Assembly (NCBI GenBank): GCA_902513935.1
Contig: CABXOR010000026.1
Coordinates: 1 to 25,930 of the forward strand
Direction of reading: 5' to 3'
Origin: an uncultured SAR324 cluster bacterium
GTDB lineage: Bacteria; SAR324; NAC60-12
DNA length: 25,930 nt
A program made the translations under genes and the position numbers. Numbering within the stretch: the first letter of the stretch is position 1; each line of letters opens with the position of its first letter. This document shows positions 16,668-25,255 of the stretch, in pieces. Below the pieces are notes generated by a model. It made no database searches, had not been told where the DNA came from, and saw nothing but the letters and a program-made list of their open reading frames with translations.

Positions 16668-17980
16668 GTATACAAAAAAGTTTAGCAATGCAGGAAAGAG
16701 CCAGGAATAGAATCCCAGGCATGACTCAATTGTTATCAAAACGACCCGATATGTTCGCAGAGGGCATATGGCCAGCTTATTACCAAAAAGCAGATGGGGT
16801 TGAAGTCTGGGATCTGGATGGAAATCGGTATATTGATATGAGTATTAGCGGCATAGGCGCCAATGTTCTCGGCTATGCCGATCCGGATGTTGATCAGGCA
16901 ATCTTGGAGGCCATATCAAATGGAACCAGCTGCTCTCTTAACTGTCCTGAAGAAGTTGAACTAGCTGAGTTATTGTGCGAATTGCATCCTTGGGCGGAGA
17001 TGGTTCGTTTTTCTCGTACAGGAGGTGAATCTATGGCAATTGCTGTTAGAATAGCGCGAGCTCACACGGGTCGAGATAAAATCGCGTTTTGCGGTTATCA
17101 TGGATGGCACGATTGGTATCTTGCAGCTAATTTAAATTCAGAAGAGGCATTAGATGATCATTTGCTTCCTGGTTTGAGTCCTCTTGGGGTTCCTAGCGGA
17201 TTATCAGGAACGGCTATTCCATTTCATTACAATCAACTTCAGGAATTGGAGGCGGTTGTATCTAAAAATCGTCAGGATATAGCTGCAATCGTCATGGAAC
17301 CGATTCGAAGTGAGAAACCCCACCCAGCATTTTTAGAAGGGGTTCGTTCCATTGCTGATGACATTGGTGCTGTGCTGGTTATCGACGAGATTTCAGCAGG
17401 TTTTCGAACCAATACGGGGGGGGCTCATCTGAATTTAGGGTTGGAGCCAGATATAGCCGTATTTTCGAAAGCGTTGGGCAATGGCTATCCCATCGGTGCA
17501 ATTATTGGGAATTCATCTGTGATGGATACCGTCCAAAAAACTTTTATTAGTAGTACTTGTTGGACAGAAAGAATCGGGCCAGTGGCAGCATTAGCTTGTA
17601 TCAAAAAGCATAAGGAAGTGAATGCAGGGGCTTGTTTAACGGCGATTGGTCAGCAAGTTCAAGACGGATGGCGGCGTTGTGGTGAACAAAATGAATTGAA
17701 GATTCAAGTCAGCGGAATTCCTCCGTTGAGCCACTTTACTTTTGAATATGAGAATGCACTGAGTGTAAAAGCACTCTTTATCCAACTAATGCTTGAAAAA
17801 GGTTTTTTGGCTTCGAATCTGTTCTATGCAATGGTCGCTCATCAATCAGAACATGTTGTAAAATATATTCAGGCTGTAGACGAATCTTTCTCTTTTATTC
17901 GAGAGGTGTTAGAGAATGGAACTCTAGAGACCCACCTGAAAGGAAAACCTTCAGGAAGTGGATTTAAACGTCTAACCTAA
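16664..17980 (+). CDS. Class III aminotransferase (glutamate-1-semialdehyde aminomutase-like)
   Basis: The 438-residue PLP enzyme has fold-type I features of the GSA aminomutase/class III family: VEVWDLDGNRYIDMSISG, FSRTGGESMAIAVRIAR, CGYHGWHDWY, the cofactor-binding Asp241 in VIDEISAGFR, and Schiff-base Lys269 in FSKALGNGYPIGA. Its four-base overlap with the upstream fusion gene and the aldo/keto reductase start four bases after it indicate a role in the sugar pathway rather than tetrapyrrole synthesis. Known pseudaminic and legionaminic acid pathways do not need this enzyme. It may install an extra amino group or make an activated side-chain (inference). The substrate is not deducible from sequence. 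Confidence 0.85.
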   Translation: MSIQKSLAMQERARNRIPGMTQLLSKRPDMFAEGIWPAYYQKADGVEVWDLDGNRYIDMSISGIGANVLGYADPDVDQAILEAISNGTSCSLNCPEEVELAELLCELHPWAEMVRFSRTGGESMAIAVRIARAHTGRDKIAFCGYHGWHDWYLAANLNSEEALDDHLLPGLSPLGVPSGLSGTAIPFHYNQLQELEAVVSKNRQDIAAIVMEPIRSEKPHPAFLEGVRSIADDIGAVLVIDEISAGFRTNTGGAHLNLGLEPDIAVFSKALGNGYPIGAIIGNSSVMDTVQKTFISSTCWTERIGPVAALACIKKHKEVNAGACLTAIGQQVQDGWRRCGEQNELKIQVSGIPPLSHFTFEYENALSVKALFIQLMLEKGFLASNLFYAMVAHQSEHVVKYIQAVDESFSFIREVLENGTLETHLKGKPSGSGFKRLT

Positions 17981-17983
17981 TTT

Positions 17984-18913
17984 ATGATGGCTTTGACCAT
18001 GCCAGATGCTTTAAATGGACGTCTTGTTTTAGGGACAGCGCAATTGGGAATGTCCTATGGAATTGCAAACATAACAGGACAGCCTGATCAACAATTGACA
18101 ACCAATATTATTCGAGAAGCTTGGACGAGTGGTATTCACGAATTTGACACAGCACAAGGGTATGGCATTAGTGAAAGCGTTTTAGGAAACGCTTTTTCCG
18201 CATTGAAGATTACAGAAAAAGTTCGGGTAATCAGTAAGTTTGATCCTAGCTTAGATCATTTAAATCATGATGTAATGTGGAATACTCTTGATGCCTCCTT
18301 AAAGGCGTTGAAGGTAGCAAAGCTCTATGGGATGCTCCTGCATCATCAGGAAACGATGATTTTATGGGAAAAGGGGTTAAAAGAAATTTGTCAGACTTTT
18401 ATCGATTCTGGTAAAGTGCAATATTTGGGGGTTTCGGTTTATTCTCCAACGGCTGCAATCAAAGCTTTAAATTCAGATGGAATTTATTTGATTCAGCTTC
18501 CATCCAATATTCTTGACCGACGTTTTGAAGAAGCAGGTGTTTTCGAAACTGCTCAAGAAAAAGGGAAACAGGTTTATATTCGTAGCGCCTTTCTTCAGGG
18601 ATTGATATTAATGTCTCTTGATAAGATTCCAGATAATATGGGTTATGCCAAACCAGTTCTTCAGCGACTTAACCAATTAAGGCTGGAAACAGGATTAACC
18701 TTGCAGGAAATTGCCTTGGGGTATTTGAAAATGGAAATGCCGGATGCTCGGATGGTTTTAGGTGTAGAACATATTTTTCAGTTAAAACAAAACTTGGAAT
18801 CTTGGGGCAAGACCTATTCTCCTGCTTTAATCCCAAAGATTAAAACAATGTTTACAAATATTGATGAAAACATCTTAAATCCAGTTTTATGGCCTCCTGT
18901 CATTTCTAAATAA
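17984..18913 (+). CDS. Aldo/keto reductase
   Basis: The 309-residue NAD(P)H-dependent oxidoreductase has the aldo/keto reductase layout and the likely catalytic tetrad Asp55 and Tyr60 (EFDTAQGYG), Lys85 (VISKFD) and His120 (LLHHQE). Further family signs are GTAQLGMSYGI at the N-terminus and VLGVEHIFQL near the cofactor end. It probably reduces a carbonyl on a sugar or side-chain intermediate. Its tight spacing with the class III aminotransferase suggests the two act in sequence (a reduced or aminated carbon), but the substrate is unknown. Two tandem ATGs start the frame, and no clear ribosome binding site is present. Confidence 0.85.
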   Translation: MMALTMPDALNGRLVLGTAQLGMSYGIANITGQPDQQLTTNIIREAWTSGIHEFDTAQGYGISESVLGNAFSALKITEKVRVISKFDPSLDHLNHDVMWNTLDASLKALKVAKLYGMLLHHQETMILWEKGLKEICQTFIDSGKVQYLGVSVYSPTAAIKALNSDGIYLIQLPSNILDRRFEEAGVFETAQEKGKQVYIRSAFLQGLILMSLDKIPDNMGYAKPVLQRLNQLRLETGLTLQEIALGYLKMEMPDARMVLGVEHIFQLKQNLESWGKTYSPALIPKIKTMFTNIDENILNPVLWPPVISK

Positions 18914-18949
18914 ATTTTTGAAACATTCACCATTTTATATAAGATTCGC

Positions 18950-20002
18950 ATGCAGGAAATAAAGATGGGTTCCAAGTTACTCAGTCATTCGAACCCAACT
19001 TATATTATTGCTGAAATGTCAGCCAATCATGGGGGCAGTTTTGACAAAGCTATTGCTATCATACATGCCGCAAAAGAATGCGGAGTAGATGCCATTAAGT
19101 TACAAACTTATAGAGCCGATACCATTACCCTTGATTCTGATAAAGATGACTTTCTAATTCCTTCTGAAAATCCATGGGAATCTCATAAAACTTTGTTTTC
19201 ACTTTATGAAAAGGCTTATACCCCATGGGAGTGGCATGAAGGTCTTATCTTGGAAGGTAAAAAATTAGGGCTGGATGTGTTTTCCTCCCCATTCGATTGT
19301 TCAGCGATCGATTTTTTGGAAAGTTTAGATGTTTCTGCCTATAAAATTGCGTCTCCAGAAATTACAGATATTCCATTAATCCAAAAAATTGGAGCAACCA
19401 AAAAACCGGTCATTCTTTCTACTGGGGTTGCGAATCTAGAAGATATAGCACTTGCAGTCAAAACTCTTAAGGGCCAGGGGTGCCCTGGAATTGTTCTATT
19501 GAAGTGTACAACCGCTTATCCTGCCCCTCCTGATGAACTTAATTTGCGAACCATTCCTCATATGGCAGAGATGTTCGATTGTTTAGTCGGTATTTCTGAC
19601 CATACTCTTGGTGTAGGGGTCCCCATAGCTGCTGTAAGCCTTGGGGCAAAGATGATTGAAAAGCATTTTACCTTGGCAAGAGATGATGGCTCTGTTGACG
19701 ATTTTTTTTCGTTGATTCCTGAAGAGTTTAAGCTAATGGTTGATGAAGTAAGAAAAGTGGAAAAAGCATTAGGAAAAGTGACCTATGATCCAACTCCTGA
19801 ATCCCAAAAAAATAGTTGGGTACGGAGATCACTCTATATTTCTAAAGCAATAAAAAAGGGTGAAAAATTAAATTTGGACAATGTAAAGTCGGTACGTCCA
19901 GGTTTTGGATTACACCCAAAGTACCTGGATGATGTTTTGGGTAAAAAGATAAACAGGGACTTGGAAAAAGGAGATCGACTTTCCTGGAATGTAATTGAAT
20001 AA
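18950..20002 (+). CDS. pseI: Pseudaminic acid synthase-like (NeuB/PseI family)
   Basis: The 350-residue enzyme condenses phosphoenolpyruvate with a six-carbon amino sugar to give a nine-carbon nonulosonic acid. The NeuB barrel (about 15-280) shows YIIAEMSANHGGSFDKA, AIKLQTYRADTIT, AYTPWEWH, FSSPFD, YKIASPEITD and STGVANLEDI. EKHFTLARDDGSVDDFFSL is typical of the PseI branch. A C-terminal SAF/antifreeze-like domain (about 290-350) completes the family layout. The second ATG at 18965 has AGGA seven bases upstream and may be the true start; the first gives the fuller N-terminus. The name PseI rests on phrase similarity, and a legionaminic-type substrate is not excluded. Confidence 0.88.
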   Translation: MQEIKMGSKLLSHSNPTYIIAEMSANHGGSFDKAIAIIHAAKECGVDAIKLQTYRADTITLDSDKDDFLIPSENPWESHKTLFSLYEKAYTPWEWHEGLILEGKKLGLDVFSSPFDCSAIDFLESLDVSAYKIASPEITDIPLIQKIGATKKPVILSTGVANLEDIALAVKTLKGQGCPGIVLLKCTTAYPAPPDELNLRTIPHMAEMFDCLVGISDHTLGVGVPIAAVSLGAKMIEKHFTLARDDGSVDDFFSLIPEEFKLMVDEVRKVEKALGKVTYDPTPESQKNSWVRRSLYISKAIKKGEKLNLDNVKSVRPGFGLHPKYLDDVLGKKINRDLEKGDRLSWNVIE

Positions 20003-20015
20003 GTTAGGGAGATAG

Positions 20016-20774
20016 ATGATTGGTGCTATTGTACAAGCAAGGATGACTTCGAGTAGACTTCCTGGAAAGGTTTTAATGGCCGTTCGAGGAAAAACCATGA
20101 TTGAGTACTTATTCGCTCAACTTCAACGGATTCAGAAATTAGACAAGATCATTTTAGCAACGACTATCAACTCAGAAGACGATCCTCTTGTGGAATATGC
20201 GGAAAAACATCAGATAGCTTATTTTAGAGGATCAGAACATGATGTTTTGGAAAGATATTATAAAGCTGCAACCGAGTATAATCTCCAACATATTCTAAGA
20301 ATTACAGGAGATTGCCCATTGCTTGATCCTGCTATTTGCGATCAAATCATTGATTTATATCTTAAGGAAAAAGCCGATGTAGTAGGAACAGGGCTAACTT
20401 TTGCGGAAGGAGAAGATTGTGAAATATTTTCTCTATCAGCGATAATAGAGGCACATCAGAAAGCAAAATTAAAATCGGAAAGAGAGCATGTCTCTTTGTT
20501 TTTATATAATCGAAAAGACCACTACAAAGTCATTGAAGTTCAAAATGAAACGGATGATAGTCAATATCGATTTACTTTAGATGAACCAGAAGATTTCCAA
20601 GTGATTGAGGCCATTATTAACGGCATTTCTCTGAAACCTTCAGAAATATTTACTGTGGAAAAAGTTAAATCTTTCTTGGATCTACATCCTGAAATATTCC
20701 GGTTGAATACCAGCATTGTTAGGAATGAAGGATTACTGATTTCATTGGGAAAAGATGAATCGGTTAATCAATAA
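20016..20774 (+). CDS. SpsF-like cytidylyltransferase (CMP-sugar synthetase family)
   Basis: The 252-residue nucleotidyltransferase has the nucleotide-binding QARMTSSRLPGKVL (7-20), YFRGSEHDVLERYYKAA (69-85) and LRITGDCPLLDP with Asp99, as in Bacillus SpsF and KDO/acylneuraminate cytidylyltransferases. It most likely activates the nonulosonic acid to its CMP form, the job done by PseF in Campylobacter. No separate pseF is visible. Start is supported by AGGGAG four bases upstream, 13 bases after the pseI stop. The pairing SpsE(NeuB)-SpsF-SpsG is known from spore-coat glycan loci. Confidence 0.85.
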   Translation: MIGAIVQARMTSSRLPGKVLMAVRGKTMIEYLFAQLQRIQKLDKIILATTINSEDDPLVEYAEKHQIAYFRGSEHDVLERYYKAATEYNLQHILRITGDCPLLDPAICDQIIDLYLKEKADVVGTGLTFAEGEDCEIFSLSAIIEAHQKAKLKSEREHVSLFLYNRKDHYKVIEVQNETDDSQYRFTLDEPEDFQVIEAIINGISLKPSEIFTVEKVKSFLDLHPEIFRLNTSIVRNEGLLISLGKDESVNQ

Positions 20775-20866
20775 CTATTCTAGAGGACAATGAAGCTTAA
20801 TGAGTTTTAGGAAAAATATTAAAACTTTTTAATCAATACAAAAACCTATTATCTTTACCAATTAGT

Positions 20867-21862
20867 GTGAATAAACGATTCCTTTTTAGATGCGATGCTG
20901 ATCAAAAAAATGGTTTTGGACATTTTTCTAGGTGTCTTAACTTGGCAAGGGGAATCAAAACAAAATATCCAAGTGCCGATTTATCTTTTTTCGGTAACTT
21001 TAATGAGTTTGCCACTAACTTATTAAAAAACTACCAGATTGATCAGATTTTAATTCCGCCCCGATTAAACAATGATCATAAGTATCAATTAGGCATAGCT
21101 AAGGAGTATGACTATTTCGTCCTGGATAGCTACCTAATTGAGCAAGATTATATAGATTGCTTTTCAAATCAAAGTTTTAAATTTGTCAAAATAGATGATT
21201 TCAATGACCTTAACTTAGAAGAGGTGGATTTAACGGTTAATTTTTGTTTTCAGGCACACAAATTTAGTTATCTATCTAAAAAAGTATGTTTGGGGGTATC
21301 CTATTTTCCGGTCCGAGAAGAACTAAAATCTATTCGCATTAAAAATGAGAAATACCTGAATGAAACGATAGAAAAGATTGTGATCTTTATTGGCGGAGCA
21401 GATCATTACAATGTCGGTGAAAAAGTCATTATCAGTTTGGATGAGATGTTTAGTAATATCAAAATCAACCTCATCACTTCAAAACCTTCAAACAATCATT
21501 TTGAGACCTTACATTCTAATGATATTTCCTGTTTGCCTGTTATTCCAGAAATAGAAACTTACTTAGCAGATGCTGATATGGTGGTTACTGGAGGAGGCTT
21601 GACCAAATATGAGTGTGCATACTGCGGCATTCCCAATGCCTCTCTAACACAAACCTCTGACGTCTATGCCGAAGCACAATCCTTTGCAGAAGCAGGATTG
21701 ACCTACGATTTAGGGATGGCTGTTGATTTTGAAAAACAGAAAATAATTAATGATATTACTCGGTTGAGTTCTTTTTCTTTGAGGAAAACGATGGTGGCTC
21801 ATTGCAATGAGAACTTTATCCTTAACTCTACTCAAAATTTTGTTGATTCAATCATAAATTAA
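20867..21862 (+). CDS. pseG: PseG/SpsG-like UDP-sugar hydrolase
   Basis: The 331-residue protein has a GT-B-like fold: N-terminal FRCDADQKNGFGHFSRCL, with His19 in the glycine-rich loop typical of PseG, and a C-terminal IGGADHYN, VVTGGGLTKYECAYCGIP. PseG hydrolyses UDP from the 2,4-diacetamido-trideoxy-altrose before the PseI step. The SpsG name applies to spore-coat homologues. Start is GTG at 20867 with no clear ribosome binding site; it lies 92 bases after the spsF-like gene. From here onward the locus becomes visibly more AT-rich. Confidence 0.8.
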   Translation: MNKRFLFRCDADQKNGFGHFSRCLNLARGIKTKYPSADLSFFGNFNEFATNLLKNYQIDQILIPPRLNNDHKYQLGIAKEYDYFVLDSYLIEQDYIDCFSNQSFKFVKIDDFNDLNLEEVDLTVNFCFQAHKFSYLSKKVCLGVSYFPVREELKSIRIKNEKYLNETIEKIVIFIGGADHYNVGEKVIISLDEMFSNIKINLITSKPSNNHFETLHSNDISCLPVIPEIETYLADADMVVTGGGLTKYECAYCGIPNASLTQTSDVYAEAQSFAEAGLTYDLGMAVDFEKQKIINDITRLSSFSLRKTMVAHCNENFILNSTQNFVDSIIN

Positions 21863-21877
21863 AAAATTTAGTCTTTC

Positions 21878-22549
21878 ATGAATCAAATTGAAATAAAAAA
21901 AACAGAATGGGATGATCAAGCAGATAGCACCGATAACCCTTGTCATCAGGTATGTAGAACGGTAGACAACTCAGAGTTGGCAGAACTGATCACTGACATA
22001 ACCATTAAACTGAGTATCCCCAATCAGCTACCCAGTATTCTAGATATTGGTTGTGGGAATGGGTTAGTATTAAGTCATTTTAAAAAAAACTTTACAACGG
22101 TTTATGGGGTCGATTTTTCTCCTAAGATGGTAGAAGCCGCTCAACAACTTATTCCTGATGGTAAATTTCAGCAAGGTGAAGCCACTACCCTCAAATTTGC
22201 GGATGATCAATTTGACAGGATTCTCTCTTATAGCATTTTTCATTACTTTCCTGATGAGGAATATGCGATCAATGCGATACAGGAAATGATTCGAGTTTGT
22301 AAAAAGGGTGGGGTTATCTTGATCGGCGATATGTTGGATCAAAATTATGAAAATGATATTAAGGGTGGCAGTAATTTGGAGTACGAAAAGAAAATTCCTA
22401 TTATTCAAAGGTACTCTCAGTGGATTTTCTATGATTTAGTAAAGCTACAACAAACTGTTGAACAACAAGGATATAAAGTTGAAATTCTCTCCCAATCCGA
22501 ACACTTTAAATGTGCCCACTATAGAAAAGATCTAAGAATTTACACATGA
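21878..22549 (+). CDS. Class I SAM-dependent methyltransferase
   Basis: The 223-residue protein has the SAM-binding DIGCGNG at residues 56-62, the acidic strand-2 end VYGVDFSPKMVEAA, and the later FDRILSYSIFHYFPDEE and CKKGGVILIGDM motifs of Methyltransf_11-type enzymes. It lies 15 bases after the PseG-like gene and overlaps the next gene by four bases (ATGA), so it likely O- or N-methylates the sugar or a substituent. The specific target is not deducible. Confidence 0.82.
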   Translation: MNQIEIKKTEWDDQADSTDNPCHQVCRTVDNSELAELITDITIKLSIPNQLPSILDIGCGNGLVLSHFKKNFTTVYGVDFSPKMVEAAQQLIPDGKFQQGEATTLKFADDQFDRILSYSIFHYFPDEEYAINAIQEMIRVCKKGGVILIGDMLDQNYENDIKGGSNLEYEKKIPIIQRYSQWIFYDLVKLQQTVEQQGYKVEILSQSEHFKCAHYRKDLRIYT

Positions 22550-23496
22550 CTGCTTTATTTGAAGAAGAATTACAAACGTTAACGCAAAGACAATTTGTTT
22601 TGCCGACCAGTTCCGGTAGCACTGCTATCATTGCTTCCTTGATCGCTTCTGGTATACCTCCTCACTCGGAGGTCATTATACCTTCGATTTGTTGTGCCGC
22701 TGTATTGTTTGCTATAAACCTTGCTGGTTTTACTCCTGTTTTAGCAGATGTCAGCAAAGAAGATTTTTGCATGGATACAGAAAATATAGCATCTGAAATG
22801 TCCTCAAAGACGAAGGCAATCATTGCTATACACTCGTATGGGCGATATTGTAAAATTCAAGAAATACAAAATTTTTCTGAAGAAAATGGATTATTTCTCA
22901 TTGAAGACGCATGTCTTGGTTTGGGAGGAATGATCAATGAAAAGCCATTTGGTAGTTTTGGGGGAATTAGTATATTTAGTTTTGGGTATGACAAAATTAT
23001 TGATGCTGGAGGAGGAGGTGCGCTGGTTACTGAGAATGTTGACCTATTTCAAAAAGCTCAGGCATTTTTAAGAAATAATCGTTATTTTTCTTATCAAGGG
23101 GACTCCGAACACTTAAATTTTATCAAACGAAAACTTAATACTCTTCCAGAAGCAATCAAGATCAGAAATACGAACGCAAAAATCTATCATGAACATCTGA
23201 GTCAAAAAAAGTTTTCCAAACCTCCATTTAAGGAAAATATTGTTTACTGGCGATATTCAGCCTTATATGAAGGAAATCGGAATTTATTGGTTGAAAGTGC
23301 AAAAAAAGAAGGTGTCATCATTACGGCGCATTATAAAGGGTTGCATCAACTTAGAACCGGAGAAGTTCTGCCGAACTCCGAACTGATTTCCAACCAGATC
23401 ATCAACTTATTCGTAAAACCTGAAACTCCTTCAGAGCAAATTCATAAAACAATCTCCTTTATTAATGAATTCGAAGATAATTCTTTAAGAGTATAG
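22546..23496 (+). CDS. DegT/DnrJ/EryC1 family aminotransferase
   Basis: The 316-residue PLP enzyme is shorter than the usual 370-400 residues, mainly at the N-terminus. It carries LPTSSGSTAIIASLIASG, EVIIPSICCAA, the cofactor Asp121 in LIEDACLGLGG, and the Schiff-base region SFGYDKIIDAGGGGA with Lys150 (SFHxxKxxxxGEGG in most members). The active site therefore looks intact. It is the second DegT enzyme in the locus and is translationally coupled to the methyltransferase, suggesting they add a methylated amino group. The missing N-terminus might narrow the substrate choice (inference). Confidence 0.83.
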   Translation: MTALFEEELQTLTQRQFVLPTSSGSTAIIASLIASGIPPHSEVIIPSICCAAVLFAINLAGFTPVLADVSKEDFCMDTENIASEMSSKTKAIIAIHSYGRYCKIQEIQNFSEENGLFLIEDACLGLGGMINEKPFGSFGGISIFSFGYDKIIDAGGGGALVTENVDLFQKAQAFLRNNRYFSYQGDSEHLNFIKRKLNTLPEAIKIRNTNAKIYHEHLSQKKFSKPPFKENIVYWRYSALYEGNRNLLVESAKKEGVIITAHYKGLHQLRTGEVLPNSELISNQIINLFVKPETPSEQIHKTISFINEFEDNSLRV

Positions 23497-23564
23497 GTGG
23501 GTTTGACGCATTAAGTTACTTTGAAGATATTTTTATCATTAATAAATTACAGCAGTGCTAAATT

Positions 23565-24266
23565 ATGAGAGGTTCAATACTCCAACCGACTTACCTACCC
23601 TGGTCTGGGTATTTCGAGATGATCGATGCTACCGATACCTTTGTTATCTATGATCATGTTCAGTTTGTGCGAAAAAGTTGGCAGAAGAGGAATAAAATTA
23701 AAAGTGCTGCGGGAATAATTCAATTATCCTTGCCTGTAAAAAAGGCACCTCGAAATGCTCCGATCTATGAGATTGAGATTTCATATGATAGGAGCAATCC
23801 GTTACTTGAGCACTGGAAAACCATTCAGCATGAATATCAGAAAGCTCCTTTTTTTGAAAACTACTGTGAGGAATTTGATAAGATCTACCAAAAAAAATAT
23901 GAATTATTACGAGACCTCAATGTTGAAATAATTCAAACAATTTGCAAAATTTTAGGCATTAAAACCACGTTTGTTTATGCTTCTGATCTTAACATAGATG
24001 ACGAGAATTTAGGAAAATCAGAGAGAGTGATCAACTTATGCAAGAAAGCGGGGCTTTCCTATCTATACGATGCAAAAGGTGCGGAGAGTTTTCTGGATGT
24101 GTCAATGTTTGAAAAAGAAAACTTGGAAATAAAATTTCAAAACTATCAACCTACCCATTATCCTCAACTATATAATGATCATGTGGAATACCTCTCCATC
24201 ATTGATATGCTTTTTAATATGGGAGATGAGACCCTAAACATGATTAGAGCAGGCAGATTAGATTAG
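23565..24266 (+). CDS. WbqC family protein
   Basis: The 233-residue protein matches the WbqC family found in O-antigen and exopolysaccharide loci: ILQPTYLPWSGYFEMID at the N-terminus, VIYDHVQFVRKSWQKRNKIK, and the C-terminal YQPTHYPQ with a LSIIDMLFNMG segment. The biochemical role of the family is not established; it usually sits beside DegT aminotransferases, as here. It follows a 68-base gap and lies 10 bases before the acetyltransferase frame. No predicted signal or membrane segment is present. Confidence 0.85.
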   Translation: MRGSILQPTYLPWSGYFEMIDATDTFVIYDHVQFVRKSWQKRNKIKSAAGIIQLSLPVKKAPRNAPIYEIEISYDRSNPLLEHWKTIQHEYQKAPFFENYCEEFDKIYQKKYELLRDLNVEIIQTICKILGIKTTFVYASDLNIDDENLGKSERVINLCKKAGLSYLYDAKGAESFLDVSMFEKENLEIKFQNYQPTHYPQLYNDHVEYLSIIDMLFNMGDETLNMIRAGRLD

Positions 24267-24276
24267 ACTTATTTGT

Positions 24277-24813
24277 ATGGTAGTTGTTAATATTGAAACA
24301 GATCGTTTAATTTTAAAAAATTTAGAAATAGAGGATCTTTCTATAGATTATGTTAATTGGCTAAACGATCCCGATATAAATAAATATTTAAATCCCTCTG
24401 AAAATATTCAGACTCTGGAAAGCTGTAAAGGATATGTTAAATCTTTCCAAAATACGAATGAAAAGGCTCTAATTGGAATCTTTTTTAAAGAGAATAAATT
24501 ACATATTGGGAATCTGACTCTTTCAACATTAGATTTTAGAAGAAATTTAGGAATTATTGGTGTCAGCCTAGGGAGAAAATAATATATGAGTAAAGGGTTA
24601 GCACTGGAAGCACTAATTGGATTAAGGAATTATTGCTTTCATAAAATAAAATTACACAGATTAGAAGCCTATACCTCTGAAAAAAATTTAGATTCAATCA
24701 AATTATTTCTAAGAAGTGGATTTAAGGTAGAAGGATTATTAAGAGAGTCCGAACTAATGGATGGTAAGTACCATGATACCTATTTATTAAGCGTTTTGGA
24801 ATCAGATTTATAA
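24277..24813 (+). pseudogene. GNAT N-acetyltransferase interrupted by one in-frame stop
   Basis: Two pieces lie in the same reading frame: 24277-24582 (101 codons) and 24586-24813 (75 codons). They are separated only by a TAA (24580-24582) and one sense codon. Together they make a 178-residue RimJ/RimL-type GNAT domain of normal length: IETDRLILKNLEIEDL at the N-terminus, GVSLGRK-stop-Y-MSKGLALEAL where the acetyl-CoA loop belongs, and LHRLEAYTSEKNLDSIKLF near the C-terminus. Family members read 'GDKxYWGKGYATEA', so the stop replaces one ordinary residue. In this setting it could do the PseH step (N-acetylation at C4). An AGGGAG lies ten bases before the second ATG, so the halves might still be made separately. 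A decaying pseudogene is the simpler reading. Confidence 0.75.
24570..24575 (+). promoter_or_regulatory. Ribosome binding site before the second half of the split acetyltransferase
   Basis: AGGGAG lies ten bases upstream of ATG 24586, immediately 5' of the interrupting TAA. It may permit reinitiation of the C-terminal half, or be a chance part of the original coding sequence (Leu-Gly-Arg-Lys codons). Confidence 0.35.
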
Positions 24814-25255
24814 GTTAACTTTATTGTAACAAAGTTTATTTTCTACTAGTAAGCATAGTAAATGCATAATTTGCTCACCAGATTGTTTAGATTTTTTAGA
24901 AGTATTACTATTAATTATTTTAGACAGCCCCATCAACCTAATTCGTAAGACAATCCCTAGACTTTTTCTCCAAGAGGTACCCACTAAAGTCTATTACTCC
25001 AACTAGATAATTACAAACTGGTGGAATATGGAGTATGCCTATCTTAAGGATGAAACATAGGAAAAAAACTGTTGGTTACCAAATTTGAATTATTACCACT
25101 GATTATAAGTGGCAGTAATTAGACGAATTAAAAGTGTATTTCAAGAATTCCACTTTAAATTAAAGATTAACAAAACTTTCAGGTTACTTTTTTGTTACTA
25201 GCAGACCAGCTGATTCTTTATTATGGAGAAGTAAAAACTCAAATACTAAAAAAAT
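24814..25255. other. AT-rich intergenic region before the ABC transporter
   Basis: No gene is seen in these 442 bases on either strand. AACTTT (24817-24822) and AAAGTT (24831-24836) form a weak stem directly after the acetyltransferase stop and precede TATTTT, a poor terminator candidate. The remainder is AT-rich and could hold a promoter for the exporter gene; no convincing -35/-10 pair was identified. A decayed gene is possible but no family was recognised. Confidence 0.35.
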
